Origin: Pseudomonas libanensis
GTDB lineage: Bacteria > Pseudomonadota > Gammaproteobacteria > Pseudomonadales > Pseudomonadaceae
Direction: 5' to 3'
DNA: 64,000 nucleotides
NCBI RefSeq assembly: GCF_001439685.1
Contig: NZ_JYLH01000010.1
Location: 62,001-126,000 of the forward strand
In this document: positions 53,257 through 62,803 of the stretch, piece by piece
How positions within the stretch are numbered: the stretch's first letter is position 1
How the letters are laid out: each line of letters begins with the position of its first letter
Made by a program: the position numbers and the translations under genes
The notes under the pieces: model-generated
What the model was told of the DNA's origin: nothing
Database searches by the model: none
The model's input: the letters and a program-made list of their open reading frames with translations, nothing else

Positions 53257-53778
53257 GTGGGTACTCCTTGTCATTTCGCTTTATTCGAGCTGCAGCCGAG
53301 CTTTCGCCTGGACCTCGATCAGCTTGCCACGCGCTATCGAGAACTGGCGCGTGGCGTGCATCCGGACCGCTTTGCTGACGCTTCCGAGCGTGAACAACGC
53401 CAGGCCCTGGAGCAATCGGCCAGCCTCAACGAAGCCTATCAGACGCTCAAAAGCCCTGCGAAACGCGCGCGCTACCTGCTTGCGATGAACGGTGGCGAGC
53501 TGCCATTGGAAGTGACCGTGCATGACCCGGACTTCCTGATGCAGCAGATGCAGTGGCGCGAAGAACTCGAAGACTTGCAGGACGAAGCCGATGTGGCGGG
53601 TGTCGCGGTTTTCAAGCGTCGTCTGAAAACCGCCCAGGATGAGCTCAACGAAAGCTTCGCAGCCTGTTGGGATGATGCTGCGCAACGCGAGCAGGCCGAA
53701 CGCCTGATGCGGCGCATGCAGTTCCTCGACAAGCTCACCTACGAAGTGCGCCAGCTAGAAGAGCGCCTCGACGATTAA
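53257..53778 (+). CDS. hscB: Co-chaperone HscB
   Basis: This 173-aa J-protein delivers IscU to HscA. The N-terminal J domain contains GVHPDRF (HPD about residues 34-36), and the C-terminal three-helix domain binds IscU. The start is GTG at 53257 (MGTPCHFALFELQ). Confidence 0.94.
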   Translation: MGTPCHFALFELQPSFRLDLDQLATRYRELARGVHPDRFADASEREQRQALEQSASLNEAYQTLKSPAKRARYLLAMNGGELPLEVTVHDPDFLMQQMQWREELEDLQDEADVAGVAVFKRRLKTAQDELNESFAACWDDAAQREQAERLMRRMQFLDKLTYEVRQLEERLDD

Positions 53779-53829
53779 CCCAGTGCTGCCCGTGATGCAC
53801 GCCTGATAGACAGATAAGACCTGATTACC

Positions 53830-55692
53830 ATGGCCCTACTGCAAATCGCCGAACCCGGCCAAAGCCCTCAACCGCACCAGCGTCGCCTGGCGGTCGGGAT
53901 TGACTTGGGCACTACCAATTCCCTGGTCGCCGCCTTGCGCAGCGGCCTGTCCGAGCCACTGCCCGACGCCGATGGCCAGGTGATCCTGCCGTCCGCCGTG
54001 CGTTACCACGCTGATCGTACCGAAGTCGGTGAGTCGGCCAAGTTGGCGGCGTCCTCCGACCCCCTGAATACTGTGCTGTCGGTCAAGCGCTTGATGGGTC
54101 GTGGTCTGTCCGACGTCAAGCAATTGGGCGACCAGCTGCCGTACCGCTTTGTCGGCGGTGAGTCCCATATGCCGTTTATCGATACCGTCCAAGGGCCTAA
54201 GAGCCCCGTGGAAGTGTCGGCCGATATCCTCAAGGTGCTGCGCCAGCGTGCGGAAACCACCTTGGGCGGAGAACTGGTCGGTGCGGTGATCACCGTTCCC
54301 GCGTATTTCGATGACGCGCAGCGCCAAGCTACCAAGGACGCGGCGAAGCTCGCCGGCCTGAACGTGCTGCGCCTGCTGAACGAGCCGACTGCGGCCGCTG
54401 TAGCCTATGGCTTGGATCAGCACGCTGAGGGCCTGGTTGCTATCTATGACCTGGGCGGCGGCACCTTTGATATTTCGATCCTGCGCCTGACCGGCGGTGT
54501 GTTCGAAGTGCTGGCCACCGGTGGCGACAGTGCCCTGGGCGGCGATGACTTTGACCACGCCATTGCAGGCTGGATCATCACCAGCGCCGGTTTGTCTGCC
54601 GACCTGGACCCAGGTGCGCAGCGTAATCTGCTGCAAACCGCCTGCGCGGCCAAAGAGGCGCTGACTGACGCTGCTTCTGTTGAGGTTTGCTACGGTAGTT
54701 GGTCCGCACAGCTGACCCGCGAAGCCTTCGATGCGCTGATCGAGCCGATGGTCGCACGCAGCCTCAGGGCGTGTCGCCGTGCTGTGCGTGACTCCGGTGT
54801 CGAGTTGGAAGACGTGGCTGCGGTGGTCATGGTCGGCGGTTCCACCCGCGTACCGCGCGTTCGCGAGGCAGTGGCCGAAGCCTTCGGTCGCCAGCCGCTG
54901 ACAGAAATCGACCCGGATCAAGTGGTCGCCATCGGCGCTGCGATCCAGGCCGATACCCTGGCCGGCAACAAGCGTGACGGTGGCGAACTGTTACTGCTCG
55001 ACGTGATTCCGTTGTCCCTGGGGCTGGAAACCATGGGCGGCCTGATGGAGAAGGTGATTCCGCGCAACACCACCATCCCTGTCGCCCGCGCCCAGGATTT
55101 CACCACCTACAAAGACGGCCAGACGGCCATGATGATTCATGTGCTGCAAGGTGAGCGCGAGCTGATCAGCGATTGCCGCTCCCTGGCGCGCTTTGAATTG
55201 CGCGGTATCCCGGCCATGGTCGCGGGCGCAGCGAAGATTCGCGTGACCTTCCAGGTCGACGCCGACGGCCTGCTCAGCGTGGCGGCCCGTGAGCTGGGTT
55301 CGGGCGTTGAGGCCAGCATCCAGGTCAAGCCGTCCTACGGCCTGACCGACGGCGAAATCGCCAAGATGCTCAAGGACTCGTTTCAGTACGCCGGCGACGA
55401 CAAGGTCGCCCGTGTGCTGCGTGAGCAGCAAGTGGATGCCCAGCGGCTGCTCGAAGCGGTGCAGGGCGCCCTTGATGCTGATGGCGAGCGTCTGCTGGAC
55501 GCCGAGGAACGCATGGTCATCGACCTGCAGATGCAGGAGTTGGCCGAACTGATGAAAGGCAACGATGGTTATGCCATCGAGCAGCAGACCAAGCGCTTGT
55601 CGCAGGTCACAGACGCCTTTGCCGCCCGCCGTATGGATCAGACGGTTAAAGCCGCGCTGGCGGGCCGCAACCTGAATGAAATTGAGGAATAA
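53830..55692 (+). CDS. hscA: Hsp70-type chaperone HscA
   Basis: This 620-aa Hsp70 family chaperone is specific for IscU. The nucleotide-binding domain has GIDLGTTNSLVA (about residues 24-35), YDLGGGTFDISIL and VGGSTRVPRVREAV. The substrate domain follows from about residue 390. ATP-driven transfer of clusters from IscU is the known role. Confidence 0.96.
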   Translation: MALLQIAEPGQSPQPHQRRLAVGIDLGTTNSLVAALRSGLSEPLPDADGQVILPSAVRYHADRTEVGESAKLAASSDPLNTVLSVKRLMGRGLSDVKQLGDQLPYRFVGGESHMPFIDTVQGPKSPVEVSADILKVLRQRAETTLGGELVGAVITVPAYFDDAQRQATKDAAKLAGLNVLRLLNEPTAAAVAYGLDQHAEGLVAIYDLGGGTFDISILRLTGGVFEVLATGGDSALGGDDFDHAIAGWIITSAGLSADLDPGAQRNLLQTACAAKEALTDAASVEVCYGSWSAQLTREAFDALIEPMVARSLRACRRAVRDSGVELEDVAAVVMVGGSTRVPRVREAVAEAFGRQPLTEIDPDQVVAIGAAIQADTLAGNKRDGGELLLLDVIPLSLGLETMGGLMEKVIPRNTTIPVARAQDFTTYKDGQTAMMIHVLQGERELISDCRSLARFELRGIPAMVAGAAKIRVTFQVDADGLLSVAARELGSGVEASIQVKPSYGLTDGEIAKMLKDSFQYAGDDKVARVLREQQVDAQRLLEAVQGALDADGERLLDAEERMVIDLQMQELAELMKGNDGYAIEQQTKRLSQVTDAFAARRMDQTVKAALAGRNLNEIEE

Positions 55693-55695
55693 CTG

Positions 55696-56037
55696 ATGCC
55701 GCAGGTCACTTTTCTACCGCACGCCGAACATTGCCCTGACGGCATGGTCGTGGAGGCTGAGACCGGCAAGTCCCTCCTCGACGTCGCCCATGACAACCAT
55801 ATCGAGATCGAAAGTGCCTGTGGCGGCGTGAATGCCTGCACCACTTGTCACTGCATCATTCGTAAAGGTTTCAATAGCCTCAACGAGGCCGATGACCTGG
55901 AAGAAGACTATCTTGATAGGGCGTGGGGTCTTGAGCCGACGTCGCGCCTGAGCTGTCAGGCGAAAGTCGGCACCGAAGATCTCACTGTCGAGATCCCGAA
56001 ATATTCGCTCAACCATGCGGCCGAAGCGCCGCATTGA
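55696..56037 (+). CDS. fdx: [2Fe-2S] ferredoxin of the ISC system
   Basis: This 113-aa adrenodoxin-type ferredoxin has the ligands in CGGVNACTTCHC (about residues 42-53) and LSCQAKVG (about 87). It feeds electrons to cluster assembly on IscU. Confidence 0.95.
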   Translation: MPQVTFLPHAEHCPDGMVVEAETGKSLLDVAHDNHIEIESACGGVNACTTCHCIIRKGFNSLNEADDLEEDYLDRAWGLEPTSRLSCQAKVGTEDLTVEIPKYSLNHAAEAPH

Positions 56038-56051
56038 TTCAAGGAACTGTC

Positions 56052-56252
56052 ATGAGCCTTAAATGGGTTGATGTGCAAGAGATCGCTATCCTGTTGGCCG
56101 ATGGCAACCCGGAGCTGGATCCTTACTCCCTGAACTTTGTAGCTTTGCGTGACATGGTCATGGCATTGCCCGGGTTCGAAGATGAGCGTGATCGCGGCGG
56201 TGAAAAGGTTCTGGAAGCTATCCAGACAGCTTGGAAAGAAGAACAGGACTGA
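56052..56252 (+). CDS. iscX: Fe-S assembly protein IscX
   Basis: This 66-aa acidic protein has the IscX motif LKWVDVQEIAILL and PYSLNFVALRDM. ATG at 56052 follows AAGGA; an earlier TTG in frame is not used. It is the last gene of the isc operon. Confidence 0.92.
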   Translation: MSLKWVDVQEIAILLADGNPELDPYSLNFVALRDMVMALPGFEDERDRGGEKVLEAIQTAWKEEQD

Positions 56253-56284
56253 CGCCTCCTTTACGCAGTTAGGCAATACCCAAT

Positions 56285-56315
56285 AACCCGCGTATAATTC
56301 GCGGGTTTAATTTTT
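56285..56315 (+). terminator. Terminator of the isc operon, with TATAAT in its loop
   Basis: AACCCGCG (56285-56292) pairs with CGCGGGTT (56300-56307), followed by a T-rich tail. The 7-base loop reads TATAATT, a perfect -10 hexamer that may also serve ndk. Confidence 0.8.
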
Positions 56316-56343
56316 CGTAAATTACCGTTTCTGGAGTTACACC

Positions 56344-56769
56344 ATGGCTGTTCAACGTACTTTCTCCATCATCAAGCCTGACGCTGTTGCAAAAAACGTC
56401 ATCGGCGAGATCACCACTCGTTTCGAAAAAGCCGGCCTGAAGGTTGTAGCCTCGAAACTCAAGCAACTGTCCAAGGCTGAAGCTGAAGGCTTCTACGCTG
56501 AGCACAGCGCTCGCGGCTTCTTCGGCGACCTGGTTGCCTTCATGATCTCCGGTCCTGTTGTCGTACAGGTGCTGGAAGGCGAAAACGCTATCGCTCTGAA
56601 CCGTGAGCTGATGGGCGCTACCAACCCTAAAGAAGCCGCTGCCGGCACCATCCGTGCTGACTTCGCTGAATCCATCGACGCCAACGCTGTTCACGGCTCG
56701 GACTCCGAAGCCGCTGCTGCTCGCGAAATCTCGTACTTTTTCGCTGCTACTGAAGTAACCGCTCGCTAA
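56344..56769 (+). CDS. ndk: Nucleoside diphosphate kinase
   Basis: This 141-aa enzyme balances NTP pools. FSIIKPDAVAKN lies at the N-terminus, and the catalytic histidine is in NAVHGSDSEAAA (about residue 117). The length is typical. Confidence 0.97.
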   Translation: MAVQRTFSIIKPDAVAKNVIGEITTRFEKAGLKVVASKLKQLSKAEAEGFYAEHSARGFFGDLVAFMISGPVVVQVLEGENAIALNRELMGATNPKEAAAGTIRADFAESIDANAVHGSDSEAAAAREISYFFAATEVTAR

Positions 56770-56798
56770 GCAACGGCTTAAAGAGTGAGGGTGAATCC

Positions 56799-57947
56799 AT
56801 GACTACATCGACTGTTAAAACCAACCTGCTGGGTCTGACTCAGCCGGAAATGGAGAAATTCTTCGACTCAATCGGGGAGAAGCGTTTCCGTGCCGGTCAG
56901 GTAATGAAGTGGATTCACCACTTTGGCGTCGACGATTTCGACGCCATGACGAACGTCAGCAAGGCCCTGCGCGACAAGCTCAAGGCCATTGCCGAAGTGC
57001 GTGGTCCCGAGGTTGTCAGCGAGGACATTTCCAGCGACGGCACCCGTAAATGGGTGGTGCGCGTGGCGTCCGGCAGCTGCGTCGAGACCGTGTACATCCC
57101 CCAGGGCAAACGCGGCACACTGTGCGTTTCGTCCCAGGCAGGCTGTGCCCTGGATTGCAGTTTCTGCTCCACCGGCAAGCAAGGCTTCAATAGCAACCTC
57201 ACCGCCGCCGAAGTCATCGGCCAGGTGTGGATTGCCAACAAATCCTTTGGTAGCGTCCCGGCAACCGTCGACCGTGCCATCACCAACGTGGTGATGATGG
57301 GCATGGGTGAGCCGCTGCTGAACTTCGACAACGTAATTGCGGCCATGCACCTGATGATGGACGACCTGGGCTACGGCATCTCCAAGCGCCGCGTGACCCT
57401 GTCGACCTCCGGTGTGGTCCCGATGATCGATGAGCTGGCCAAGCACATCGACGTCTCCCTGGCGTTGTCGCTGCATGCACCCAATGACGCATTGCGTAAC
57501 CAATTGGTGCCGATCAACAAGAAGTATCCGCTTAAGATGCTGCTCGAATCTTGCCAGCGTTATATGGCGACCCTGGGCGAGAAGCGCGTGTTGACCATCG
57601 AGTACACCATGCTCAAGGACATCAACGACAAGGTCGAGCACGCGGTTGAGATGATCGAACTGCTCAAGAATACTCCGTGCAAGATCAACCTGATTCCGTT
57701 CAACCCGTTTCCGCATTCTGGCTACGAGCGGCCGAGCAACAACGCGATCCGTCGTTTCCAGGATCAACTGCACCAGGCCGGCTACAACGTCACCGTGCGC
57801 ACCACCCGCGGTGAAGACATCGACGCCGCCTGTGGTCAATTGGTAGGGCAGGTGATGGATCGCACCCGCCGCAGCGAACGTTATATCGCCGTGCGCGAAC
57901 TTAACGCCGCTGAAGATTTGCCGCAAATTGCTGTGAATCGAATCTGA
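56799..57947 (+). CDS. rlmN: 23S rRNA/tRNA adenine-C2 methyltransferase RlmN
   Basis: This 382-aa radical-SAM enzyme methylates A2503 of 23S rRNA and A37 of tRNAs. The cluster ligands are in GCALDCSFCSTGKQGF (CxxxCxxC, about residues 109-124), GMGEPLLNF follows, and the C-terminal catalytic Cys is in DIDAACGQL (about 348). Confidence 0.96.
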   Translation: MTTSTVKTNLLGLTQPEMEKFFDSIGEKRFRAGQVMKWIHHFGVDDFDAMTNVSKALRDKLKAIAEVRGPEVVSEDISSDGTRKWVVRVASGSCVETVYIPQGKRGTLCVSSQAGCALDCSFCSTGKQGFNSNLTAAEVIGQVWIANKSFGSVPATVDRAITNVVMMGMGEPLLNFDNVIAAMHLMMDDLGYGISKRRVTLSTSGVVPMIDELAKHIDVSLALSLHAPNDALRNQLVPINKKYPLKMLLESCQRYMATLGEKRVLTIEYTMLKDINDKVEHAVEMIELLKNTPCKINLIPFNPFPHSGYERPSNNAIRRFQDQLHQAGYNVTVRTTRGEDIDAACGQLVGQVMDRTRRSERYIAVRELNAAEDLPQIAVNRI

Positions 57948-57959
57948 GAGAGGACCTCT

Positions 57960-58718
57960 ATGCCCTTGCGCCTTGCGCTGCTTTTACTGGTTACCGGCCT
58001 TGTGGCCGGTTGCGTTTCATCGGGCCATGTCAGCCCTTTGCAAACGGATAAAGGCCGTGATGAGGCGCGAGTTGCCTATGTGCAGTTGGGCTTGGGGTAC
58101 CTGCGCCAAGGCATGAGCGAGCAGGCCAAGGTGCCGTTGAAAAAGGCCCTTGAGCTGGACAGCGATGATGCCGATGCCAATGCCGCACTGGCCCAGGTAT
58201 TCCAGGCCCAGGCCGAGCCTGAACTGGCCGACCGCTATTTCCACAAGGCCCTGGCTTCACGCCCTGCCGACCCACGGCTGCTGAACAACTACGGCAGTTT
58301 CCTGTTCGAGCAGAAGCGTTATGACCTGGCGTCGCGTTATTTCCAGCAGGCTGCCGCCGATACCCTCTACCCGGAGCGTTCGCGGGTGTTCGAGAACCTC
58401 GGGGTGACCTCGATGCATCTTGGCCAGCGTGACAATGCACGCCAGCACCTTGAAAAAGCCTTGCACCTGAACAGCCGCCAGCCACGGGCATTGCTCGAAA
58501 TGGCTGAGTTGTCGTACGAAGACAGGCATTATGTGCCGGCACGAGACTATTACGAGCGTTTTAGCCTGCTCAGCGGGCAAAATGCACGTAGTCTATTGCT
58601 CGGTGTGCGCCTGGCGACGGTTCATGAAGAACACGACACGGCCGCACGTTTTGGCCAGCAACTCGAACGACTCTATCCCGGTACGCCGGAATATCAGCAA
58701 TACCTGTCGGAGCAATGA
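57960..58718 (+). CDS. pilF: Type IV pilus biogenesis lipoprotein PilF/PilW
   Basis: This 252-aa outer-membrane lipoprotein has lipobox VAGC (about residue 18) and six TPR repeats (about 35-245). PilF assists assembly of the PilQ secretin. The order rlmN-pilF-rodZ-ispG is conserved in gamma-proteobacteria. The stop overlaps the rodZ start region. Confidence 0.92.
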   Translation: MPLRLALLLLVTGLVAGCVSSGHVSPLQTDKGRDEARVAYVQLGLGYLRQGMSEQAKVPLKKALELDSDDADANAALAQVFQAQAEPELADRYFHKALASRPADPRLLNNYGSFLFEQKRYDLASRYFQQAAADTLYPERSRVFENLGVTSMHLGQRDNARQHLEKALHLNSRQPRALLEMAELSYEDRHYVPARDYYERFSLLSGQNARSLLLGVRLATVHEEHDTAARFGQQLERLYPGTPEYQQYLSEQ

Positions 58719-59695
58719 TGAAAGCCGCGCACCCGGAAGATGTAGCAGCTAATCGCGTCAACCCAGGCGAAACCTTGCGCCAGGCCCGTGAAAGCAATGG
58801 TTGGACGCTGGCGGAAGTGGCCCTCAAGCTCAATTTGACCAGCACGTCCCTGGCCAACCTGGAAGCCGGCGCGTTCGACAAGCTGCCCGGGCATACGTTT
58901 GCCCGCGGCTATATCCGCGCCTATGCCAAATTGCTGGGGATCGACCAGACCGTGCTGGTGCAGGAATTCGACCAGTTCACCGGTACCGACTCCCAGGGCA
59001 GTAACGTCCATGGCCTGGGGCGCATCGAAGAACCAACACGGGTTTCCCATACGATTTTGCGGATTGTCAGCCTGTTACTGCTGATTGCCGTGATCGGCGG
59101 CGGGTTCGTCTGGTGGCAAGACCAGGCTTCCCAACGCAGCAAAGACCTGACCAGCAACGCCATGGAGCACGTCGAAGTCGAAAGCGCCGACGGCACTACC
59201 CAGATTCATCCGCTGGATGAGCCGGAAGACCAGGCCGTTGTAGAAGCGCAGACCACGCCGCAAGCGCCGGCCACTGCCGAGCAGCCTGTGCCGGAAACCG
59301 CCACGGCACCGGCTGCGACGCCTGCGGTACCGGCTCCAGGGACTCCGACAGCGCCTGTGGCTCAGGCCCCGGCCGTACCGACACCTGCCCCCGCGCCAGC
59401 CGCACCGACAGCGCCGGCGATGTCGCCTCCCACCACCCCAGCGTTGATCGCCGGTGATGGGCGCGTACAGATTACCTTCATCGCTGACTGCTGGACGCAG
59501 GTCACCGATGGCAACGGCAAAGTGCTGTTCAGCGGTTTGAAGCGTAAGGGAGATACGCTGGACCAGGGCGGCAAGCCTCCTTTGACGCTGCGTCTGGGCT
59601 TTGCCCGTGGCGCGCAAGTGGCCTACAACGGCCAGCCTGTAGACGTGGCGCCGTTCACCAGTGGCGAGACTGCTCGCCTCAAGTTGGGACAATAG
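58718..59695 (+). CDS. rodZ: Cell-shape protein RodZ
   Basis: This 325-aa protein has an N-terminal helix-turn-helix (about residues 15-85; LRQARESNGWTLAEVALKL) and one membrane helix (about 107-127). A Pro/Ala-rich periplasmic linker (about 165-235) leads to a C-terminal DUF4115 domain. It links MreB to the envelope. Two adjacent ATG codons (58715, 58718) are possible starts; the second has better spacing to GGAG. Confidence 0.92.
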   Translation: MKAAHPEDVAANRVNPGETLRQARESNGWTLAEVALKLNLTSTSLANLEAGAFDKLPGHTFARGYIRAYAKLLGIDQTVLVQEFDQFTGTDSQGSNVHGLGRIEEPTRVSHTILRIVSLLLLIAVIGGGFVWWQDQASQRSKDLTSNAMEHVEVESADGTTQIHPLDEPEDQAVVEAQTTPQAPATAEQPVPETATAPAATPAVPAPGTPTAPVAQAPAVPTPAPAPAAPTAPAMSPPTTPALIAGDGRVQITFIADCWTQVTDGNGKVLFSGLKRKGDTLDQGGKPPLTLRLGFARGAQVAYNGQPVDVAPFTSGETARLKLGQ

Positions 59696-59697
59696 TC

Positions 59698-60807
59698 ATG
59701 CACGGCGAATCTCCAATCAAACGTCGCGTATCGCGCAAGATCTGGGTCGGCTCTGTGCCGGTGGGCGGCGATGCCCCCATTGCAGTGCAAAGCATGACCA
59801 ACAGCGACACCAACGATGTGGCAGCTACCGTGGCCCAGATCAACCGTCTGGAAGCGGCCGGTGTAGACATCGTGCGGGTTTCCGTACCGGACATGGATGC
59901 CGCCGAGGCTTTCGGCCGCATCAAGCAGCTGGTCAAGGTGCCGCTGGTTGCCGACATTCACTTCGACTACAAGATTGCGTTGCGCGTCGCCGAGTTGGGC
60001 GTGGATTGTCTGCGTATCAACCCGGGTAATATCGGTCGCGAAGACCGTGTGCGCGCCGTGGTGGATGCTGCCCGTGATCGCGGTATCCCGATCCGCATCG
60101 GCGTCAACGCCGGCTCCCTGGAAAAAGACCTGCAGAAAAAATACGGCGAGCCGACGCCGGCTGCCCTGGTCGAGTCGGCACTGCGCCATGTTGAGCACCT
60201 CGAGCGCCTGAATTTCCAGGACTTCAAGGTCAGCGTAAAGGCCTCCGACGTGTTCATGGCGGTAGAAGCCTACCGCCTGCTGGCCAAGGAAATCGTGCAG
60301 CCGTTGCACCTGGGTATCACCGAAGCGGGCGGTTTGCGCTCAGGCACAGTGAAATCTGCCGTGGGTCTCGGTATGCTGCTCGCCGAAGGGATTGGCGATA
60401 CTATCCGCATCTCCCTGGCGGCAGACCCAGTAGAGGAAGTGAAGGTCGGCTACGACATTCTCAAGTCCCTGCGTTTGCGTTCCCGTGGTATCAACTTCAT
60501 TGCCTGCCCGAGCTGCTCGCGGCAGAACTTCGACGTGGTGAAAACCATGAACGATTTGGAGTTGCGCCTCGAAGACCTGCTGGTGCCGCTGGATGTCGCA
60601 GTGATCGGTTGTGTGGTCAACGGGCCGGGCGAAGCCAAGGAAGCCCATGTGGGCCTGACTGGCGGTACGCCGAACCTGATTTACATCGACGGCAAGCCGT
60701 CGCAGAAACTGACGAATGACAATCTGGTGGATCAGCTGGAAAAGCTGATCCGCGAGAAAGCGGCCGAGAAGGTCGCCGCTGACGCAGCGCTGATCGCTCG
60801 CGGCTGA
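59698..60807 (+). CDS. ispG: 4-hydroxy-3-methylbut-2-enyl diphosphate synthase
   Basis: This 369-aa [4Fe-4S] enzyme catalyses the penultimate step of the MEP isoprenoid pathway. Ligands are in ACPSCSRQNFD (about residues 267-277) and the C-x-x-NGPG region GCVVNGPGEAKEA. The start is 2 bp after rodZ. Confidence 0.96.
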   Translation: MHGESPIKRRVSRKIWVGSVPVGGDAPIAVQSMTNSDTNDVAATVAQINRLEAAGVDIVRVSVPDMDAAEAFGRIKQLVKVPLVADIHFDYKIALRVAELGVDCLRINPGNIGREDRVRAVVDAARDRGIPIRIGVNAGSLEKDLQKKYGEPTPAALVESALRHVEHLERLNFQDFKVSVKASDVFMAVEAYRLLAKEIVQPLHLGITEAGGLRSGTVKSAVGLGMLLAEGIGDTIRISLAADPVEEVKVGYDILKSLRLRSRGINFIACPSCSRQNFDVVKTMNDLELRLEDLLVPLDVAVIGCVVNGPGEAKEAHVGLTGGTPNLIYIDGKPSQKLTNDNLVDQLEKLIREKAAEKVAADAALIARG

Positions 60808-60830
60808 TTGAACGAATTTAAGGATCTGAT

Positions 60831-62120
60831 GTGAGCAAGTCTCTGCAAGCCATTCGTGGCATGAACGACATCCTGCCGGAGCAGACGCCACTGTGGCGCT
60901 ACTTCGAAAGCACTGTCGCGCGTCTGTGTGATAACTACGGTTACAAGCAGATACGCACGCCGATCGTCGAGTTCACCGAGCTGTTCAAGCGCTCCATCGG
61001 TGAAGTGACCGACATCGTCGAAAAAGAGATGTACACCTTTGAAGACCGCAACGGCGACTCCCTGACCCTGCGTCCGGAAGGCACTGCCGCATGCGTGCGC
61101 GCCGTTCTGGAGCATGGCATCACCGGTGGTGGCCAGACCCAGAAAATGTGGTACATCGGCCCGATGTATCGCCACGAGCGCCCGCAGAAAGGCCGTTACC
61201 GCCAGTTCCACCAGATCGGTTGCGAAGTCTTCAACCTGGACGGCCCGGACATCGATGCCGAGCTGATCGTGCTGACCTGGCGCCTGTGGGGCCAGTTGGG
61301 CATCCGTGACGCGGTCAAGCTCGAGCTCAACAGCCTGGGCACCAGCGAATCCCGCGGGCGTTATCGCGAAGCCCTGGTCGAGTATCTGTCGGCCCACCTG
61401 GACAAACTGGACGAAGACAGCCAACGCCGTCTGAAGACCAACCCGTTGCGCGTCCTGGATACCAAGAACGCCGACACCCAGGCCGTGCTGGTCGATGCGC
61501 CGAAAATGGCTGATTACCTGGACGACGAGTCCCGGGTGCATTTCGAGGGCCTCAAGGCTCGTCTGGATGCAGCCGGTATTCCCTACGTGATCAACCCTAA
61601 GCTGGTGCGTGGCCTCGACTACTACAGCAAGACCGTGTTCGAGTGGGTCACCGACAAGCTCGGCGCACAGGGCACCGTGTGTGCCGGTGGTCGTTACGAC
61701 GGCCTGGTGGAGCAAATGGGTGGCAAGCCGACCCCGGGCGTAGGTTTTGCCATGGGCATCGAGCGGCTGATCCTGCTGCTGGAAACCCTGGAGCAGGTCC
61801 CGGAAGAAATTTCCCGTCAGGTGGACGTGTACCTGTGCGCCTTCGGCGAGGCTGCCGAACTGGCGGCCCTGGCCTTGAGCGAAAAAGTACGTGACCAACT
61901 GCCCAACCTGCGCCTGCAGATCAATGCCGGCGCTGGTAGCTTCAAGAGCCAGTTCAAGAAGGCCGACAAGAGCGGTGCGCTGTATGCACTGATCCTCGGC
62001 GATGATGAGCTGGGCCAGCAAGTGATAGGTTTCAAACCCCTGCGTGGCCAGGGCGAACAACAGAACATTGCCTTTGATGCGCTCGCCGCGCACTTGGCCA
62101 CCTGCGTCGTGCAGGGTTGA
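60831..62120 (+). CDS. hisS: Histidyl-tRNA synthetase
   Basis: This 429-aa class II synthetase has motif 1 at the N-terminus (AIRGMNDILP), motif 2 PMYRHERPQKGRYRQFHQIG (about residues 109-128), the HisA motif GLDYYSKTVFEW and motif 3 GFAMGIERL. The GTG start follows AAGGA. Confidence 0.97.
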   Translation: MSKSLQAIRGMNDILPEQTPLWRYFESTVARLCDNYGYKQIRTPIVEFTELFKRSIGEVTDIVEKEMYTFEDRNGDSLTLRPEGTAACVRAVLEHGITGGGQTQKMWYIGPMYRHERPQKGRYRQFHQIGCEVFNLDGPDIDAELIVLTWRLWGQLGIRDAVKLELNSLGTSESRGRYREALVEYLSAHLDKLDEDSQRRLKTNPLRVLDTKNADTQAVLVDAPKMADYLDDESRVHFEGLKARLDAAGIPYVINPKLVRGLDYYSKTVFEWVTDKLGAQGTVCAGGRYDGLVEQMGGKPTPGVGFAMGIERLILLLETLEQVPEEISRQVDVYLCAFGEAAELAALALSEKVRDQLPNLRLQINAGAGSFKSQFKKADKSGALYALILGDDELGQQVIGFKPLRGQGEQQNIAFDALAAHLATCVVQG

Positions 62121-62161
62121 AGCTGTCGAACAGCCGAATTTAGCGATTAAGGAGTATTGGG

Positions 62162-62803
62162 GTGTCGAGTACTGATGATGAGCAACTGGCCGAGTTCAAG
62201 GACTGGTGGCAGCGTAACGGCAAGCCCCTGGTCACTGGCGGCCTGCTGGCTTTAGTGGTGGTGTTCGGCTGGCAGGCCTGGACCAAGTATCAGGCCAACC
62301 AGTCCCAAGGCGCCTCGATCGTTTATCAGCAATTGCTGGAAACCACCCTGACGCCGGACGGCAAGCCCGACCCTGCGCAGGTGGCAGACCTGGCCGGCAA
62401 GCTGAAGAACGAATTCGGCGGTAGCACCTACGCCCAGTACGGCAGCCTGTTCGTCGCGAAAGTCGCGGTCGATACCGGCAAGCTGGATGACGCCGCCACC
62501 GAACTGAAGGCCATTGCCGACAAGCCGACCAACCCGACCCTGGGTGAAATCGCACGTCAGCGCCTGGCACAGGTATTGGCGGCACAGAACAAGGCTGACG
62601 AAGCACTCAAACTGCTCGACGGCGATGCTGACAAGGCATTCGTGGCCACTCGCGAAGAGCTCAAGGGCGACCTGTTGGTCCAATTGGGTCGTACCGACGA
62701 AGCCCATGCTGCGTACCAAAAAGCCAAGGCGGCGCTGTCTGATGAAGCGGCGGTCGGTGGCTTACAAATCAAGCTCGACGACTTGGCCAAAGGGGATGCG
62801 TGA
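62162..62803 (+). CDS. yfgM: YfgM-like ancillary SecYEG/PpiD-associated protein
   Basis: This 213-aa protein has one N-terminal membrane helix (about residues 22-39, LVTGGLLALVVVFGW) and a TPR-like periplasmic domain. YfgM is known as a translocon-associated chaperone partner. Start is GTG at 62162. Its end overlaps the bamB start. Confidence 0.9.
   Translation: MSSTDDEQLAEFKDWWQRNGKPLVTGGLLALVVVFGWQAWTKYQANQSQGASIVYQQLLETTLTPDGKPDPAQVADLAGKLKNEFGGSTYAQYGSLFVAKVAVDTGKLDDAATELKAIADKPTNPTLGEIARQRLAQVLAAQNKADEALKLLDGDADKAFVATREELKGDLLVQLGRTDEAHAAYQKAKAALSDEAAVGGLQIKLDDLAKGDA

Noticed and set aside
60732..62093. 453-codon minus-strand frame opposite hisS
   Set aside because: Shadow of histidyl-tRNA synthetase; no family resemblance.
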